From Victivallales bacterium (lineage in GTDB: Bacteria > Verrucomicrobiota > Lentisphaeria > Oligosphaerales > Oligosphaeraceae), in the NCBI GenBank assembly GCA_017963875.1, contig JAGCTA010000370.1:1-60686 (forward strand): 60,686 bases of DNA, in the 5' to 3' direction. A model generated the notes under the pieces. That model was not told where the DNA came from. It searched no databases and saw only the letters and a list, made by a program, of their open reading frames with translations. Made by a program: the position numbers and the translations under genes. Positions 7,173 through 17,400 of the stretch are shown here, one piece after another. Positions within the stretch are counted from its first letter, which is position 1, and the number at the start of each line of letters is the position of its first letter.

Positions 7173-9605
7173 ATGATGAAACATGTCTGTCTCACATTGT
7201 CACTCATCATCATAGTCTCCTGCACATCGGTTCAGAAGCCATTGATGGTCTATTCATGCAAACCTGCGACAGTCCAGTATGTTCACCTGTCCACGCAGGA
7301 CGGCATTATAGCCGCCCCTGAGCCAAGCATCGCGTTTACAGATGATTTCAGCAACGGTCTTGGTGCGAAATGGCAGGCCCCGCTCAACAGTTCCGACATC
7401 GTCACATTCAAGACGGGCGAGATTGACGGCAAGCCTTCAATGGTCTGGATTAACGAAAAAACGGAAGACAAGGACTACGACACAGAGACCGCCATCGGTA
7501 CCAAGCCCTTTTCCGTTGCAGGATTCCATGAGATTCGGCTGAAGTATCAGGCGAAATCGACGGTCGGCAAGGTCTTGAGAAGCATGATCATCCAATACAA
7601 GGACTACGATTTCAAACTCAAATGGTACAAAAAGGGCGAAAAAGAAGCGTTCCATGAGGATTTCTTCGACTGCCAGACAAGCCCAGAGACGTTCATCCCC
7701 AACAAACACATTTTCGCCGTGCCAGAGCAAGCGGATACAGCGACGCTTCACTACGGATTCGGCAAGCCGAACTTCCAAAAGGGGCAGTATTTCGCTATCA
7801 CGGACCTCCTGGTGACGGGTTACGGCAGGGACACGACCATTTCAAAGCACTCGTCCATCGAAACCGTGCCCATCCTGCTGACAGGGACGGACTTCCTTGC
7901 TGACGCCACTGCGCCTGTCGGTTCGTCCATCAAGTTCTCCTTCGCCTACGCTCCCGATGATGGCGGCATGCCAGGCGCATGGTCCGCTTGGTCGGAGGCG
8001 ACATTGGCAAAGATCGGCACGCTCTTCCCGCCGCAGAATGCTTCGTGGGTCAAATGCAAAGTCGATTTCACCTCGAACGGCAATGCTGCCGCCTCAATCA
8101 AATCCATCAAACTTGGCAGGCGAATTGTCGGCAACTGGAAAAGCATCATCGAAGACGAAGCACCCGATGCCAATATCATCTCACCCTCCCCCGCAAAGCC
8201 CAATGACGCAGTTACCATCAAGATTGACACCACGTCAGAAATCAACTGGAAAGCATCTGACATCCTCGTGGACGACAAGAGCGCGAAGGGCCTCTTCCGC
8301 CCGCTTCCCGCTGAAGGCGATGGCGTTTTCCAGTATTCTCCAACAGAGCCATTTGCACACGGTCTGCATAAAGTCACATTCAAGTTGACGACGCTCGGCG
8401 GCGCGACAATGGAGAGGCGGTCCAGTTTCTATGTCGGAGAAAAACGCACCAGTTCGCCACAGGTCACGTTGCGCTATGACGGCATGATAATCGTCGATGG
8501 CAAGCCGTTCTTCCCGATCGGCTTGTATTATCTCAAGAAATACAAAGGCAACAATTATAACTTCGATACGATGTTTGAGGACCTCCGCAACCGTGGATTC
8601 AATTTTGGCCGCGAGGCTGGATGCTTCGAAAAACTTGAAGACGCACGTGAATTTGCTGAAGCAGCCGCACGTCATGATTTCAAGGTGTTTCTATCGGCAA
8701 GTTTCCAGGGCGCAAACACACAGGACGTCTCTGCCATACTTGAATGCATCACCTCGCTCCAGGACTGCAAGTCCATTCTAATGTGGTACATCGGTGATGA
8801 CACAAGCATCCATAACACGGTCGAAAGCCTTCGCTACAAGAGCGACATAGTCAATGCGGTCGACCCCATGCGTCTGACCGTCTTTTCCGACGGCGTTGGA
8901 GACAAGAGCAACTCGATCTATCGTCGACACGTCAATTGCTCAGAGGTCTTCCAGCCTCAAATCTATCCGCTTCGAAACTTCGAACACCAGAAACAGCACG
9001 ATGAATGCGTCTTCAATACCATCGATGACATTGATGTCTGCACGAGAGATATTAGAGACAAGGCAACTGGTCCACGAGGCCTCCACACCATCAACCAGTT
9101 CTTCTGTTCGAGCAAACCTACGAGAGCACCCGACTACCTCTTCCCAGATCCAGGTGAAGTGCGTGCCATGACGTATGCCTCAATCATCCGTGGCGTAACT
9201 GGCATCACGTTCTACAGATATGGCTACAATAGCACATTCATCGGGGCGGTATCTTATCCCGACCGTTGGGAGGAACTCTCTGGCGTCGCACGAGAACTCG
9301 ATTCTCTCATGGACATCCTGACTGCTGAGCCGATTCCGCAGCCAGCCGCACCTGTCATCATCAAAGGCGATGCCGTTGACAAAAAAGGCCGCGTGCCAAT
9401 CTATGCGCTTCTGAAGCGCAGCGACAAACGCACGGTGCTGATGACCGTCAACGCATCAATCAACGACGTAACCGCGAAAATCGCCCTTCCTGGCATCACC
9501 TCCGTGAAGGAATTGTTCCCAACGAAAGACTACCCGCTCGCGGCGCCTGGCGTGCTTGAAATCCCCTTCACGCGTCACCAGGTCCGCGTTTTTGAGGTGA
9601 AATAG
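7173..9605 (+). CDS. Lipoprotein, glycosidase-like, tandem copy 2
   Basis: 810 residues, with the same architecture as its neighbours and high identity, especially in the C-terminal 130 residues (KRSDKRTVLM is shared by all three copies). The signal peptide ends in IIIVSC, a good lipobox, so this copy should be membrane-anchored. The TIM-barrel entry is IVDGKPFFPIGLYY. Strand 4 gives MWYIGDD (Asp543 instead of Glu). Strand 6 is QPQIYP, so the acidic residue found in copies 1 and 3 is Gln596 here. If strand 6 contributes to catalysis, this copy may be inactive or only bind sugar. The gene follows copy 1 by 22 bases and precedes copy 3 by 48, consistent with one transcript. Confidence 0.82.
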   Translation: MMKHVCLTLSLIIIVSCTSVQKPLMVYSCKPATVQYVHLSTQDGIIAAPEPSIAFTDDFSNGLGAKWQAPLNSSDIVTFKTGEIDGKPSMVWINEKTEDKDYDTETAIGTKPFSVAGFHEIRLKYQAKSTVGKVLRSMIIQYKDYDFKLKWYKKGEKEAFHEDFFDCQTSPETFIPNKHIFAVPEQADTATLHYGFGKPNFQKGQYFAITDLLVTGYGRDTTISKHSSIETVPILLTGTDFLADATAPVGSSIKFSFAYAPDDGGMPGAWSAWSEATLAKIGTLFPPQNASWVKCKVDFTSNGNAAASIKSIKLGRRIVGNWKSIIEDEAPDANIISPSPAKPNDAVTIKIDTTSEINWKASDILVDDKSAKGLFRPLPAEGDGVFQYSPTEPFAHGLHKVTFKLTTLGGATMERRSSFYVGEKRTSSPQVTLRYDGMIIVDGKPFFPIGLYYLKKYKGNNYNFDTMFEDLRNRGFNFGREAGCFEKLEDAREFAEAAARHDFKVFLSASFQGANTQDVSAILECITSLQDCKSILMWYIGDDTSIHNTVESLRYKSDIVNAVDPMRLTVFSDGVGDKSNSIYRRHVNCSEVFQPQIYPLRNFEHQKQHDECVFNTIDDIDVCTRDIRDKATGPRGLHTINQFFCSSKPTRAPDYLFPDPGEVRAMTYASIIRGVTGITFYRYGYNSTFIGAVSYPDRWEELSGVARELDSLMDILTAEPIPQPAAPVIIKGDAVDKKGRVPIYALLKRSDKRTVLMTVNASINDVTAKIALPGITSVKELFPTKDYPLAAPGVLEIPFTRHQVRVFEVK

Positions 9606-9653
9606 TTTATTGCCAACAAATTCTAACCACCATCGCCTAGGAATCATTTACGC

Positions 9654-12086
9654 ATGAAGAAACTGTTCGCACTCCTTTGTCTTCTGAGCCTGGCCGTCGG
9701 ATGCCAATCGGCATCAAAGCACCTGAACGTCTATTCATCCAAGCCCGAATCCATTCAGAATGTCTGCCTGTCGGAAAAGAATGGCATCATGGCGATTCCT
9801 GAACCAACGGATGCGATCGCCGATGACTTCAAGGGCACGCTTGACGACAAATGGCAGCCCCCTTTCAACCACTCCAACGTCGTCACGTTCAAGACAGGCC
9901 TAGTTGATGGCAGGCAGTCAATGGTCTGGATCAATGAACAGCCTGAGGACAAAGAGTATGACACGGAGACTGCTCTCGCCTCCAAGCCATTTGCGGTCGC
10001 CGATTTCTACGAACTTGATTTGGCATACGCGGCCAAATCGACTGTCGGTCCCGTCCTTAGGAGTTCCATCATCCATTATGAAAACTACGATTTCAAAATC
10101 TGCTGGTACAAGGCAGGCGAAACCAAGCCATTCAAGGAAACTTTCTTTAACTGCGAAACCAGTCCTAACGAGTTTGTCCCGAACAGTCATGTGTTCATCG
10201 TCCCAGACGGTGCCGCCACCGCGACTCTCCACTATGGCTTCGGCAAGCCGAATTTCCAGAAGGGGCAACTGTTCGCCATCACCGATTTCAAACTGATTGG
10301 CTTCGGCAAAAAAGGCCGCGTATCTCCCAATGCGTCATTCGTTACGGCGCCGATGATTTTGCACGGCACATCCTTTGACTTTAATGCGCTTCAGCCACAA
10401 GGCACGTCACTCCAGTTTTCCTTCGCATACGCGCCCGATGACAATGGAGCGCCCGGCGTCTGGTCTGCATGGTCCGCGCCAGTGACCGCAAAGGGAACAC
10501 TGGCCCCCACGCCTGGAGCCGCCTGGGTCAAATGCAAAGTCGAACTCAAATCGGACGGTACCGCCGCCGCATCCGTCAAATCCATTACCATTGGCGGACG
10601 AACCATGGGCAACTGGACAAACATCATTGCGCCCGAACCGCCTGACGCCTTCCTTGCTTCCCCCTCGCCTGCAAAGCCCACAGCACCAGTCAAGATGAAA
10701 ATCGCCGCAAAGTCAGACATCAACTGGAAGACATCGGAGATTCTCCTTGACGGCAAGGACGCCAAGCCACTCTTCAGCAGTTCCTTCCTAATCGAAGACG
10801 GCATCATCAGTTACACCCCACAAACGCCCATTGCCGACGGCGTCCACGAAATCACGCTCAAACTGAAAACCATCGATGGCGGCATCATTGACAAATCATG
10901 CTTCTTCTTCGTTGGCCCTGAACGCACGAATTCGCCTCAGGTCACGCTCCGCCATGACGGCATGATGCTCGTGGACGGCAAGCCGTTCTTCCAAATCGGC
11001 ATGTATTACCTCAAGCCGTTTGACGGCAACAACAATGACCTCGACACCATGTTCAAGGACCTCCGCAGCCGTGGCTTCAACATCGGTCGTGAAGCGGGCA
11101 ATTTCTTTGAGTCTGAACCAGCCATTGAATTCGTCAAGGCCGCTGAACGCAACGATTTCCATGTTTTCATGACCGCAGGCTTTACACAGCAGGGAGCCAA
11201 CACGCAGGACCTCCGCGCCATCGCAGAAGGCGTTGCCAAGATGAGAAACTTCAAGAGCCTGCTGATGTGGTACATCGGCGACGACACCTGCACGCATAAC
11301 ACGCCACGCGGCCTCACCAACAAGACCGACACGGTCAAAGCCATTGATCCTGGGCGCATCACCATCCAAGCGGATGTCATTGGAAGCACCGCTGATTCGC
11401 ACTATCTGCCTTTCGTCAACTGCACCGACTGCTTCCATATTGAAATCTACCCCATCCACAAGGGGAACAAGCAACGCGACCACGAAAACTGCGTCTATCA
11501 GACCATTGCCGATGTTGACTGCGCCGTCAATGATGTCAAGAAAGCGGCGACCTCGCCGAAGAACATCTGTAGCATCATACAATATTTCGCATCAAAGGCA
11601 GACACTCCCCACGGCTGGGACTTCCCGACCGCCACCGAACTGCGCGGGATGACTTATGCCTCCATCATCCGAGGCGTCCATGGCATCACGTGGTACAACT
11701 ACGCAAAGGCGGTCAAATACTATACCGCTGGCTCGATTCCAGAACGTTGGGAAGAATTGATCAGTGTCGCAAGTGAGTTGAACTCGCTGCTGGACGTCCT
11801 CACGGCGGAAGCGATTCCACAACCAGAACCGCCTGTCATCGTCAAGGGCAACGCCGTTGACAAGAGTGGCCGCGTTCCCGTTTACGTGCTGCTAAAGCGC
11901 AGTGACAAGCGCACGGTGCTGATGACCGTCAATGCGTCCATTGAAGACGTGACCGCGAAAATCGCCCTCCCAGGCATCACATCAGCAAAGGAACTCTTCC
12001 CTGAAAAAGACTTCGCACTCACCGCGCCAGGCGTACTCGAAATCCCCTTCACACGCCATCAGGTTCGAGTCTTTGAGGTAAAATAG
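9654..12086 (+). CDS. Lipoprotein, glycosidase-like, tandem copy 3
   Basis: 810 residues and collinear with copies 1 and 2. The signal peptide ends in SLAVGC, a usable lipobox. The N-terminal beta-sandwich (FKGTLDDKWQPPFNH) is closer to copy 1 than to copy 2. The barrel begins LVDGKPFFQIGMYY. Strand 4 is MWYIGDD (Asp544), and strand 6 is IEIYP (Glu597). The C-terminal beta domain ends RHQVRVFEVK, almost the same as the other copies. A strong hairpin terminator (12108-12156) closes the array. Its probable place is the outer leaflet or periplasmic face of a membrane, where it would work on glycans together with the other copies; substrate unknown. Confidence 0.82.
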   Translation: MKKLFALLCLLSLAVGCQSASKHLNVYSSKPESIQNVCLSEKNGIMAIPEPTDAIADDFKGTLDDKWQPPFNHSNVVTFKTGLVDGRQSMVWINEQPEDKEYDTETALASKPFAVADFYELDLAYAAKSTVGPVLRSSIIHYENYDFKICWYKAGETKPFKETFFNCETSPNEFVPNSHVFIVPDGAATATLHYGFGKPNFQKGQLFAITDFKLIGFGKKGRVSPNASFVTAPMILHGTSFDFNALQPQGTSLQFSFAYAPDDNGAPGVWSAWSAPVTAKGTLAPTPGAAWVKCKVELKSDGTAAASVKSITIGGRTMGNWTNIIAPEPPDAFLASPSPAKPTAPVKMKIAAKSDINWKTSEILLDGKDAKPLFSSSFLIEDGIISYTPQTPIADGVHEITLKLKTIDGGIIDKSCFFFVGPERTNSPQVTLRHDGMMLVDGKPFFQIGMYYLKPFDGNNNDLDTMFKDLRSRGFNIGREAGNFFESEPAIEFVKAAERNDFHVFMTAGFTQQGANTQDLRAIAEGVAKMRNFKSLLMWYIGDDTCTHNTPRGLTNKTDTVKAIDPGRITIQADVIGSTADSHYLPFVNCTDCFHIEIYPIHKGNKQRDHENCVYQTIADVDCAVNDVKKAATSPKNICSIIQYFASKADTPHGWDFPTATELRGMTYASIIRGVHGITWYNYAKAVKYYTAGSIPERWEELISVASELNSLLDVLTAEAIPQPEPPVIVKGNAVDKSGRVPVYVLLKRSDKRTVLMTVNASIEDVTAKIALPGITSAKELFPEKDFALTAPGVLEIPFTRHQVRVFEVK

Positions 12087-12107
12087 CAACCACAATTTGT
12101 AAACATC

Positions 12108-12156
12108 ACACCCCCTCGCGCGCAGCATTCGAAGGCTTCTGCGTGCGAGGGGGTGT
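12108..12156. terminator. Bidirectional rho-independent terminator
   Basis: Arms 12108-12125 and 12139-12156 pair over 18 positions with one G-U, around a 13-base loop, and are followed by TCTATTT on the plus strand. It lies between the converging paralog array and the N-acetyltransferase gene, so it probably ends both transcripts. Confidence 0.85.
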
Positions 12157-12193
12157 CTATTTGTGCGCCACATGGCTGGATTAGCGACGAACC

Positions 12194-13000
12194 TCACAAC
12201 CAATCTGCCATAATGCCAAAATACTCTGACAACACATCAGACAGTTGCTTCCTTGTTCGCAGCAGGACTTTTGCTGTCGAACCATCAGGCTGGGAGACAT
12301 TCAGTTCAGATACAGGCTCCCCTGTAGCGGGGTCAGTCGTTGTTCCGATACTGTTTCTTCCATACGGTGTCATTAGATGCACCATGAGGCGATTCCTGAA
12401 GAATGACTCGGGGTGATGGCTGAGATAATAGTGCACGTACGTATAATCGAGATTTACTTGAGGCGACTCATCAAAGGAATAATAGTTTTCGAAGATGCCG
12501 TTGGTTTCACACTGAATGACTTTTCCAAGCACGGAATCCTCAACAACACGATATGTCTTGCCATCATCAAGTTGCTGAAGCGTCGCCAGTTCACATTTGA
12601 ATGGCTGCGTCGGTATCACTCGGCCGATACCGACGTCAGGAATGAATTCCCCTTCTGGAAGAAAAACTTTTATGACGCGATGACGCCTGAGAGGCACGAC
12701 CAACGCCTCGCCAGAGAGCCATCGGCCAAAATATTCCTCGACGCGATAGCCCAATGAGCGTAGCAGCCAGGCAAACAAGCCATTCAACTCAAAACAGTAT
12801 CCGCCACGATGTCGTTTGACAATCTTATCAAACACACAATCCAACGCCAAAGAGGATTCCTGTTTGAAATAAATATCCAAATCCTCGTATGGCACACTCA
12901 TCAGATGGGCTCTTTGCAAGGCTTTCAGTGTCTTCAGCGTCGGCTGAACATCTCCTGAATATCCGATTCGCTCCAAATACTGTTCTATTCTGTCATCCAT
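12194..13000 (-). CDS. nat: Arylamine N-acetyltransferase
   Basis: 268 residues. NAT enzymes move an acetyl group from acetyl-CoA to arylamines, hydrazines or related amines through an acetyl-Cys intermediate. The catalytic triad falls exactly at the canonical bacterial positions: Cys69 in RGGYCFELN, His107 in RRHRVIKV and Asp122 in IPDVGIG. The N-terminal YLERIGY and VPYEDLDI motifs also fit. Length is normal for the family. It lies 27 bases downstream of the ceramidase-domain gene, so the two are probably co-transcribed, with the 12108 hairpin as terminator. Cellular substrate is unknown; some NAT relatives act in secondary metabolism. Confidence 0.92.
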   Translation of the reverse strand: MDDRIEQYLERIGYSGDVQPTLKTLKALQRAHLMSVPYEDLDIYFKQESSLALDCVFDKIVKRHRGGYCFELNGLFAWLLRSLGYRVEEYFGRWLSGEALVVPLRRHRVIKVFLPEGEFIPDVGIGRVIPTQPFKCELATLQQLDDGKTYRVVEDSVLGKVIQCETNGIFENYYSFDESPQVNLDYTYVHYYLSHHPESFFRNRLMVHLMTPYGRNSIGTTTDPATGEPVSELNVSQPDGSTAKVLLRTRKQLSDVLSEYFGIMADWL

Positions 13001-13027
13001 GTCTGCCTGGCCATTATTGATAATCGT

Positions 13028-14353
13028 TTACATATTGGCAATGACTGCCTTGATGATTTCGGTCGCGGCATTCTGAGCGCAACTGTCGACACCTGCTTGC
13101 ACCTCATAGCCTCCACGTTCAAAGCACTCGGGCATGGGAACATAACCCGAGACCGACTGTGACAGTTCAGCCACAAAAGTGTATTTGAATTTACTTGCCT
13201 TGCGGATCGCCTGAGCAATACCATTGAAGGGTTCGCCAGGGAGCGTCACAAACGCCAGTTGGTCTCCAAGTTCAATGGCTGTGATTCGCCCTGAATGGGA
13301 CGGCTTGCTCTTATCATGGCAATCAATCACACGCTGCGCAAAATAACGGAGCGCGGCGGGAACCTTGTTTGCAAGATCCTGGCTCTCGAAATCGCCTTCC
13401 TTCTTGATGTCAGGCACTGTTTCAAGCGTATGTTTTGCCTCTGCAAGTTCTTCTGGCGTGATGACGCGATGAGGAATGACAACCGTGCCGTTCTTGATGA
13501 CAACCTTGTCGGCGACGACGGGTTCGAGTTTGTCAAGTGCCTCCAGCACCAACGTCGCATAGCCACGGCCGATGCGCGTCGCCTCATGATAGGACGTCTG
13601 GTTGATTTTCTGGTGGAAATCAAAATGGTTGATGTTACCAGAAGCATCGTCAAGAATCATCACGGGGATGCTTTCTTTCAATGAGTGCTGAATCTCCTGT
13701 GTAAAGCGTCCATACCAGTCAGCGGAAACGAGATTACCGCCAATGGTATCGCCATGGTTTGCGATATTGCAGATAAGCGCAGCGATTCGTCCGCCTTGGA
13801 TAATCTTGATGATGCCGATGGTACGGTCATAGTCACACTCTGGCTTGTCAATGTCTGGATTTCCCCAGCCTGGATTGGTAATGATGGTTCCATTCTTCAT
13901 CCAGTAGCATCTGACAAAACCATACGGATTATTGTAGATCGACCCGACTTCCAATTCGCCAGGCAGAAGATTCATGATGGCACGGCCAAGCGCCCTTACC
14001 GCGGCATCGACGACTTGCTCAAAAGCATATACCGTCCGCTCGTCCCATTCATCGCGATTGGGCTTGAACAATGGTCCCGTATGTGTATGCGTTGCCGCTA
14101 TGATAAGGTTGTCATGGATTTCCTGACCGAATTTGGCGACAATGCGTTTTTCCAGTTCATCAAAAATAGGTTTGGCGATGGAGCACAACTCAAAGGTCAT
14201 GAACCCGAATTTTGTTCCGTTGCATTCCATCATGATAACCTTGACAAGCAAGTCATCGTATGCTCCTTCATTTGGACGATAGTTGAAATATCCTGCCAAG
14301 CCGACTCCGACAGGAGGTGTCATGATTTCTTGAGCATAACCGATTTTCAACAT
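13028..14353 (-). CDS. Neutral/alkaline non-lysosomal ceramidase-domain protein
   Basis: 441 residues. The opening, with GYAQEIMTPP followed by GLAGYF, and the metal-binding ATHTHTGP motif (about residues 87-94) are those of the N-terminal domain of neutral ceramidases. Family enzymes use zinc to cleave the amide bond of ceramide. The protein is shorter than full ceramidases and lacks an evident signal peptide. Many PVC bacteria carry such stand-alone domains whose true substrate is not known, so the ceramidase activity is only family-based. An AAAGGAG ribosome-binding site precedes the ATG. It sits between the AsmA-like and NAT genes on one strand. Confidence 0.85.
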   Translation of the reverse strand: MLKIGYAQEIMTPPVGVGLAGYFNYRPNEGAYDDLLVKVIMMECNGTKFGFMTFELCSIAKPIFDELEKRIVAKFGQEIHDNLIIAATHTHTGPLFKPNRDEWDERTVYAFEQVVDAAVRALGRAIMNLLPGELEVGSIYNNPYGFVRCYWMKNGTIITNPGWGNPDIDKPECDYDRTIGIIKIIQGGRIAALICNIANHGDTIGGNLVSADWYGRFTQEIQHSLKESIPVMILDDASGNINHFDFHQKINQTSYHEATRIGRGYATLVLEALDKLEPVVADKVVIKNGTVVIPHRVITPEELAEAKHTLETVPDIKKEGDFESQDLANKVPAALRYFAQRVIDCHDKSKPSHSGRITAIELGDQLAFVTLPGEPFNGIAQAIRKASKFKYTFVAELSQSVSGYVPMPECFERGGYEVQAGVDSCAQNAATEIIKAVIANM

Positions 14354-14447
14354 GATTTCTGATACTCCTTTGCAAAAGATTGTTTAATATGTGACAGTAT
14401 TCAAGCAGAATCCTGTCATTGGTTCAAAACATATAATATACTGCCTG

Positions 14448-17400
14448 TTAGAAAATCTTGTCTATAAATGTTCGAATCTTCCATGTATTCTCCTTCAGCG
14501 TTCCCATCAATTCCGCTTGGAACATTCCTGTCAGCGGTGACAACAGGAAGGAGAGTAACTTGACATCCTTCACAGGAACGACATTGATCCAGAAATGGAG
14601 CAGTCCATTGTTGACATCATCAATCCAACGGTATTCGCCATTGCCATTCAGAGAAATAATCGTGCCATTGGTGTGAATCTGAGATACACTGACGTTGACA
14701 CCATTGAAATCGAATTTAGCCTCCGCTTCACTAATCTGCCCAAGGGTAGACGATACTTTGCCTAATGATGCCGACGCTATTATCTTCCCCAGTTTCGACA
14801 AAATCGGAACATTCCACAATTCCCCTTCCGTAATTTTGACATTTCCCTGACCGTTGAGATGCAACGGTCTTCCCGCCCATTCATGCAGGATATCCATCTG
14901 TAGTTCTCCAGACACATTGCCCTTGTATGTCCCAGTCTTCTTCTGTTTTGAAGGAGCCTCTGGCTTCTTGTCTGGAGTCATTTCCTCTTTCTCCGTTTCG
15001 GAAGGTGCCTTGGCAAGCAGTTCATCCAAAGACATGTCATTGAAAAGCACAAGCATCTTCCCCTGCTCTCGCATCATATCATAATGGCCGCGAGTACGCA
15101 CCTGGCCCTTGAAAAATTCTGCCTCCTTGATGTCCCACTGAATATCTCCGTCATCATAACTCCAGCCCATGATCACATTTTGAAGCGAGAAATCACGATA
15201 TGAAATTTCCTTCGCCTTCAATGTCCCTTCAATATGCAGACGTGGCTCGCCATCAAGAAACAGGCTTCCTGTGCATGAAAGAATGCAGTCCTCCGATATC
15301 GATAAATCGGAGATTTTTTCTGATAATTCAGGCAATACCCCTTCCAATGCCTTCTTGATATCCACACCCATCAGCGTGTCATACACTTGGAATCTGCACT
15401 GCTTTGTTCCAAGCAATTGTAGTTCAACCTTTCCACGAACACCGCCCCAGGCTTTGTCATTAAACCTGATGTTGACGGGTTCCAATGACACAGAAGACGG
15501 TAAATCCAGTGACACGATGACTGTCGCTTCATCAATTTTCAAATCTCGATATCGAATATCATGGACATTAGCATAAATCCCGTCGCAAAAGACTCGCCAC
15601 TGATGGTCGCCATACGTATAAACCAACTTGGGCATCTGTATGTGCGGTCGAATGCCTTTATTCCATGTGATATCCTTGAAGATATTCGAGTAAAAACCCC
15701 CGACTATGTTATCGGGGAAGAACTTACCGATGATTTCGGGCTTACCATCCAGCCAGGAATTGGAAAAAGTCAGGGTAAGCGGCGAATAGACAACGTGCAA
15801 ATCGAAGGTCGCATCATCATCATTTGTCAGAAGATGGATATTCTTAAACATGCAGTCATTGGAATTTATTGTAAAATTATCACAGGTGACCTTTTCCGCG
15901 TCAAGGCCATTAAAGCAAACTTTTCCAAAACTGAGATTACCCGTAAGCGTCCAGCGCTTTCCGTCATTGAGCGAAGTCTCTGGAAAATCCAGCGAAAACG
16001 CGGCTGGTTGCCCTGCAGAACAGTCAATATGCATCAACATATTTGACTCATCAATATCATAGCGACGGAGGTATTCACGATAAACGCGTTCAGGGAACAT
16101 GGTGCCCTCCCCTTTGAACGACAGAATATTCCCTTGGGATTTCCAGGTAATATGACCACCGTATGTCAATGCCATTTCCCATGGGCCTTGTTCATCCTCG
16201 CGTCCTTTCAGATCAAGCATGATATCGACATCCACTTCATTCTTTTTAATGGCAGACATGATATCGCAACTGGCTTTCAACCCCATGACCGCATTTCTTT
16301 CATCCTCCGTCTCATCATCCATATCTCCTTTACTGGAGCGGACGACCAAGAGCCTGTCCACAAACACTTTCCCTTCTGATTGCTCATATTTGAAAGGCAA
16401 TATGACCTTGGAGCAATCGACTCCAAGAAGTTGTCCACCAGGCTGAACCATTTTTCCAGCCAGGGACATTTCGTTCAAATTGCCATTTTCAATCGCAAGA
16501 GTCATCATAATCTCGCATGGAGCATCCGAAAGGGAAACCAGGGACACAGGCAAGGACACGCCCAGTTCCGACAAGCGGCGCCTGATATTCATTTTTCCAT
16601 CAAGGGCAGCCTCAGCCAAGCCTGTTTTCAAATTCCAATTTCCCTCAAAACTTACTCCTTCCCTCTGAACTGAGGAGAGGAGCACCTCGGCCTTGTCAAC
16701 CTTTAGAACACTCTTTTGAAGACTGGCTGAAATATACGCACTGCCGCGACCAATGACTCCGTAGTCTGCCTCGGAGAAGTCGCAGCGAACACTGGCATCC
16801 AAGTCCTCCAGTGTCATCGCACTCCGTTTGCATTCCGCCTTGAAAGACATATCATTCCATGGCAATTCATTAAGAGAAACAGCCATCTCCTTGTCATAGA
16901 TGACTGTTCGAACACTGTTCACCAGATATTCCAGACTAGAGCGAGTCAACTTTCCTGAGCAATGTGCCTGGAATTCCCTGTCTCCGATGAACAAATCTGC
17001 ATCTCCCGAAAGGGAATCCGCCCTGCCAAGCCAGAGTTGAATATCATCCACGGAGAAGATCTGGGTATTTCCATGGAATACCGTACTGCAATATGGAATC
17101 TGAAGCCCATCCCAGCGGGCACCACGAAGATGAATGAACCCTTTGTATTTCCACTTGCCGAGTTTCTCCATTGGCCCGTTCAAAGTGACTTTCATACGCG
17201 AACTCCCATCAGCAGGAAGCGAGAGTTTCTGAAGTTGCTCCACGATACGGGATACCTTCTCCTGAAGTTCCTTGTCAATCACCGTCGGTTCAGGACTCTT
17301 TTCCTTCAACAATTTCTTCAAAGTCCTTCGTCCGTCAGTAAATCCGACTGAAAGTTCCAAAGGCAATCCAAATCCTGTGCATTTTCCATTTGCAACCAAC

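Noticed and set aside
10896..11582. Long open frame opposite the third paralog (228 codons)
   Set aside because: It lies wholly within a well-supported gene with strong paralog conservation in its own frame, and the antisense peptide has no motif. It is a by-product of codon bias.
13685..14362. Plus-strand open frame of 225 codons opposite the ceramidase-domain gene
   Set aside because: The opposite strand encodes an intact family with the ATHTHTGP motif. The plus-strand peptide shows no domain and no ribosome-binding site was noted.
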